Origin: Actinophytocola sp.
GTDB lineage: Bacteria > Actinomycetota > Actinomycetes > Mycobacteriales > Pseudonocardiaceae
Assembly (NCBI GenBank): GCA_009377395.1
Contig: WHUB01000005.1
Coordinates: 44,073-108,072, forward strand
Length of the DNA: 64,000 bases
Direction of reading: 5' to 3'
Translations under genes and position numbers: made by a program
Notes under the pieces: model-generated
What the model saw: the letters and a program-made list of their open reading frames with translations, nothing else
The model's database searches: none
What the model was told of the DNA's origin: nothing
Shown: positions 61,596 through 64,000 of the stretch, in pieces
Numbering within the stretch: position 1 is the stretch's first letter
Layout: each line of letters opens with the position of its first letter

Positions 61596-62191
61596 CACGC
61601 AGACACCCGCTCCGGCCCGTCCTGTTTGGTGGCGGTGACCGCCCGCATGGCCCGATTCCGGGCGCCACCACGGCCACAGAGCCGCACGCACATCGAGGTG
61701 AGGACCTCGATCATGTCCCGCACCAGATCATCGGTGGTCTCACCCGAATCGGCGACCACGACCGTGCGGCCATGCGCAGCCAACGTCGCTTCGAGGTGTT
61801 CGACCCCGAACCTGGCCAACCGGTCCCTGTGTTCCACGACCACCACCGAAACAGACGCCTCCGACAAGATCCGCCGCAGTTTCGGTCGCTTCCCGTTCAA
61901 CCCAGACCCGACCTCAGTCACGACCTCACCCACCTCGTGGCCGTTCGCGGTGGCCCACGACGTGAGCCCGGCGACCTGCCGGTCCAGATCCGAGCGCTGG
62001 TCATGCGAACACACCCGGGCGTACAACACCACCCGGCCAGACGCGTCCTCCGGCGCCGCGACCACCCAGACCGTTCCCGACTCCAACCGGCGAGCCGGCA
62101 CCGGCATCCTGTCCTCCCCGAACCACCGATACGCAGTCTGCGAGTGAACACCGTCGCTCCGCGCCCACTCAGCCAACTTCACACCACTCAT
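61595..62191 (-). CDS. tnpA: IS607-family serine recombinase TnpA (catalytic Ser replaced by Cys)
   Basis: A 198-residue transposase with an N-terminal MerR-like helix-turn-helix (MSGVKLAEWARSDGVHSQTA, YRWF) followed by the resolvase-like domain: LYARVCSHDQRSDLDRQV, EVGSGLNGKRPKL, VVVVEHRDRLARFG and a C-terminal helix with ARNRAMRAV. In this family the nucleophile is the first Ser of YARVSSxDQ; here position 61 is Cys (codon TGT on the minus strand). Other core residues (Tyr, Arg, Arg in RDRLARFG) are kept. I chose the ATG at 62191; another lies four codons upstream. Confidence 0.87.
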   Translation of the reverse strand: MSGVKLAEWARSDGVHSQTAYRWFGEDRMPVPARRLESGTVWVVAAPEDASGRVVLYARVCSHDQRSDLDRQVAGLTSWATANGHEVGEVVTEVGSGLNGKRPKLRRILSEASVSVVVVEHRDRLARFGVEHLEATLAAHGRTVVVADSGETTDDLVRDMIEVLTSMCVRLCGRGGARNRAMRAVTATKQDGPERVSA

Positions 62192-62204
62192 AGAAACACA
62201 CATT

Positions 62205-62223
62205 CGATCACGCTCACTCACAA
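62205..62223 (-). repeat. IS607-type element, tnpA-side terminal inverted repeat
   Basis: Read on the minus strand this is TTGTGAGTGAGCGTGATCG, the partner of 60088-60106. It lies 7 bases inside the edge and just upstream of the tnpA start, so it may also form part of the tnpA promoter region. Confidence 0.55.
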
Positions 62224-62230
62224 CACGCCG

Positions 62231-62675
62231 AACTGTCGCGAACCCCGCTCGGGCGCCCCGGAACCCGGAGCTGGCCGTGTTGTCGGCGATGGCACACGGC
62301 GGGGCGCCGGACGGGGACAAGGTGTTGTCCGCGCTGCTCGCGGGCCTGCGAGCGGTCGATGACGAGCTTGCCAAGCTGTATGCTGATCAGGTACTGGCGG
62401 CGCTGCCCGTGGCGGCGCAGGCCTGGTGGGAGGACATGATGCCGATCAAGATCGAGACCTACGAGTACGAAAGCGACTTCGCCCGCCGCTACTACGGCCA
62501 AGGCAAGACCGAAGGCGAGGCCAAGGCACTGCTGCGGGTGCTGGCCGCCCGCGGTATCGCCGTGTCCGACGACGCTCGTGCCCGGATCACCTCCTGCACC
62601 GACCTCGACCAGCTAGAACGGTGGCTCGACCGCGCCGTCTCGGTCGACTCCGCCGACGAGCTCTTCACCGCCTAA
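62231..62675 (+). pseudogene. nuclease-like gene, 3' fragment
   Basis: The C-terminal half of the gene split by the element. In frame from 62232 it reads TVANPARAPRNPELAVLSAM and onwards, then a segment with ESDFARRYYGQGKTEGEAKALLRVLAARGI and a closing CTDLDQLERWLDRAV, all typical of the same family as the 5' fragment. With codon 146 rebuilt from both sides it adds 147 residues to the first 145. A GTG at 62277 could in principle start a truncated protein. Confidence 0.85.
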
Positions 62676-62727
62676 CGAAATGCCCGACGCTTGACAGCGG
62701 CCGTTCAACACTCGCAGAATTAAACAC

Positions 62728-63444
62728 ATGACTAATTCCGCTGTCGTGGTCGACGACCTCCGCGTCAAGCGCGGCGGCCGCGACGTCCTCAACGGCATCA
62801 GCTTCGAGATCGAGCCCGGCACCGTCACCGGGCTGCTCGGCCCGAGCGGATGCGGCAAGACCACGCTCATGCGCGCGCTGGTCGGGGTGCAGATCGTCGA
62901 GGGCGGCGAGGTCACCGTGCTCGGCAAACCGGCCGGGCACAAGGACCTGCGCAAGCTCATCGGCTACGCCACCCAGAACCCGGCGATCTACCCCGACATC
63001 ACCGTCACCGAGGCGCTGACCTACTTCGCCTCCGTGCTGCGGGCACCGGCCTCCGACGTCGCCCGGGTCATCGAGGAGGTCGACCTCAGCTCGCACGCCG
63101 ACGCGATCATCGGCCAGCTCTCCGGCGGCCAGCTCAGCCGCGCGAACCTCGCCGTCGCACTGCTCGGCAAGCCGGAGCTGCTGATCCTGGACGAGCCGAC
63201 CGTCGGCCTCGACCCGGTGCTGCGCGACGAGCTGTGGAAACTGTTCATCGAGCTGGCGCAGCGCGGCGTGACGCTGCTCGTCTCCAGCCACGTCATGGAC
63301 GAGGCCACCCGCTGCGAGCACCTGCTGTTGCTACGCGAGGGCGATCTGCTCGCCTCACAGTCCCCCGCCGAGCTGCGCGACCGCACCGGCGAGTCCGACC
63401 TGGAACGCGCCTTCCTCCGCCTGATCAAGGACGCCGTGTCATGA
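62728..63444 (+). CDS. ABC-2 type transporter, ATP-binding protein
   Basis: A 238-residue ATPase of an export-type ABC transporter. Walker A is GPSGCGKTT, the Q-loop ATQNPAIYP, the signature LSGGQLSR, Walker B LLILDEPTVGLDP and the switch His SSHVMDE. The ATG start has no strong ribosome site; the TGA overlaps the permease ATG as ATGA. The likely cargo is a drug or lipid, but nothing fixes it. TetR 2 lies upstream across the interrupted gene. Confidence 0.9.
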   Translation: MTNSAVVVDDLRVKRGGRDVLNGISFEIEPGTVTGLLGPSGCGKTTLMRALVGVQIVEGGEVTVLGKPAGHKDLRKLIGYATQNPAIYPDITVTEALTYFASVLRAPASDVARVIEEVDLSSHADAIIGQLSGGQLSRANLAVALLGKPELLILDEPTVGLDPVLRDELWKLFIELAQRGVTLLVSSHVMDEATRCEHLLLLREGDLLASQSPAELRDRTGESDLERAFLRLIKDAVS

Positions 63445-64000
63445 CCGTCATGAACCCCGCCATCACGCTGGCGACCACCCGCCGCATCCTCACCCAGCTG
63501 CGCCACGACCACCGCACCCTGGCGCTGATGATCATCATGCCGTCGCTGCTGCTCACGCTGCTGCGCTACGTGTTCAACGACGAGCAGACGTTCAGCCGGG
63601 CGGCGCCCGCGCTGCTCGCGGTGTTCCCGTTCGCGATCATGTTCATCGTCACCTCGGTCACGACGCTGCGGGAACGCACCACCGCCACGCTGGAGCGGCT
63701 GATGACGCTGCCACTCGCGAAGCTGGACCTGCTGTTCGGCTACGCCATCGCGTTCGGGCTGGTCGCCATCGTGCAGGTCACCGTGGCGACGGTGATCTCG
63801 CTGACCTGGCTCGGCCTGACCATCACCGGCTCGGTCTGGCTGCTCGGCGCCATCGCGGTGCTCGACGCGCTGCTCGGCACCGCGCTCGGCCTGTTCGCCA
63901 GCGCCTTCGCCCGCACCGAGTTCCAGGCCGTGCAGTTCATGCCCGCGTTCGTGATGCCGCAGGTATTGCTGTGCGGGCTGTTCGCGCCCCGTGACTCGAT
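63441..64000 (+). CDS. ABC-2 type permease (cut by window end)
   Basis: The first 186 codons of the membrane partner of the ATPase, starting MTVMNPAITLATTRRILTQL. Hydrophobic segments at about residues 28-44, 59-77, 103-122, 125-145 and 166-180 are consistent with a six-helix ABC-2 permease, and RERTTATLERLMTLP is the usual cytoplasmic loop. It overlaps the ATPase gene, so both are translated together. The C-terminus lies outside the window. Confidence 0.9.
   Translation, partial: MTVMNPAITLATTRRILTQLRHDHRTLALMIIMPSLLLTLLRYVFNDEQTFSRAAPALLAVFPFAIMFIVTSVTTLRERTTATLERLMTLPLAKLDLLFGYAIAFGLVAIVQVTVATVISLTWLGLTITGSVWLLGAIAVLDALLGTALGLFASAFARTEFQAVQFMPAFVMPQVLLCGLFAPRDS

Larger units (their letters stand above)
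60080..62230 (-). mobile_element. IS607-type insertion element (tnpA-tnpB)
   Basis: About 2.15 kb inserted in the nuclease-like gene without a target duplication. It contains a serine recombinase gene (tnpA) and tnpB in overlapping order, the IS607 layout. Imperfect inverted ends are visible: TTGTGAGCAAGTGTGAGTG (60088-60106) and, on the other strand, TTGTGAGTGAGCGTGATCG (62205-62223), each 7-8 bases inside the edge. CG is present at both edges, so the exact crossover could shift by two bases. Removing 60080-62230 restores one open frame of 293 residues across the host gene. Confidence 0.88.

Overview
The window is 64 kb of very GC-rich DNA with dense, mostly ordinary housekeeping genes. Many GTG starts, stop/start overlaps of the type GTGA, mycothiol- and F420-type enzyme families, WS/DGAT and PknL genes, and a gene order like that of mycobacteria (nrdR - LysM gene - lexA - hflX - dapF - miaA - DUF349 - miaB - recX - recA - DUF3046, and later the Rv2175c-type gene - pknL - aroG) point to an actinomycete. 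A member of the Pseudonocardiaceae is my best guess; that last step is inference.

Layout. 1-6.8 kb: end of galE, a DUF4192 gene, a CBS-domain gene, the B12-dependent ribonucleotide reductase nrdJ (carrying an intein) and its repressor nrdR. 7-8.6 kb: an SOS pair, a LysM membrane protein and lexA, transcribed divergently between two LexA boxes. 8.6-17.2 kb: a secreted beta-propeller-like protein, hflX, dapF, miaA, a LigB-like protein, a DUF349 protein, a membrane protein and miaB. 17.4-20.8 kb: the glutamate ABC importer gluABCD with a perfect 16-bp stem after gluB. 20.8-24.4 kb: a succinate dehydrogenase operon of the mycobacterial Sdh1 type, behind a CRP/GlxR-like site. 24.7-26.8 kb: recX, recA with a LexA box, DUF3046 and a 41-residue membrane protein. 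27-31.6 kb: an Lhr-type helicase.

31.6-45 kb: a Uma2-type nuclease, peptide deformylase, a HEPN-family gene overlapping a mycothiol-dependent DinB-like enzyme (with a fourth, near-perfect LexA box upstream), a GNAT, a DUF885 peptidase, a polyprenyl diphosphate synthase, an F420 oxidoreductase, the Rv2175c/PknL signalling pair, a WS/DGAT acyltransferase, aroG and a secreted trypsin-like protease. Two convergent gaps here hold related palindromes. 45-59 kb: nitrogen and amino-acid biosynthesis (gltBD, lgt, trpABC, trpE, hisIF) with two paralogous TetR genes around hisIF. trpD is not present in the window.

59.6-64 kb: accessory DNA. A roughly 2.15-kb IS607-type element (tnpA, tnpB and a probable reRNA/omega-RNA end) has split a nuclease-like gene. 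The two halves join in frame if the element is removed. Its TnpB keeps the RuvC and zinc-finger residues, but its TnpA has Cys where the catalytic Ser is expected. The window ends inside the permease of an ABC-2 transporter. The strongest leads are this element, the fourth LexA box with its HEPN/DinB-like gene pair, the intein at the redox cysteine of NrdJ, and the CRP-like sites.
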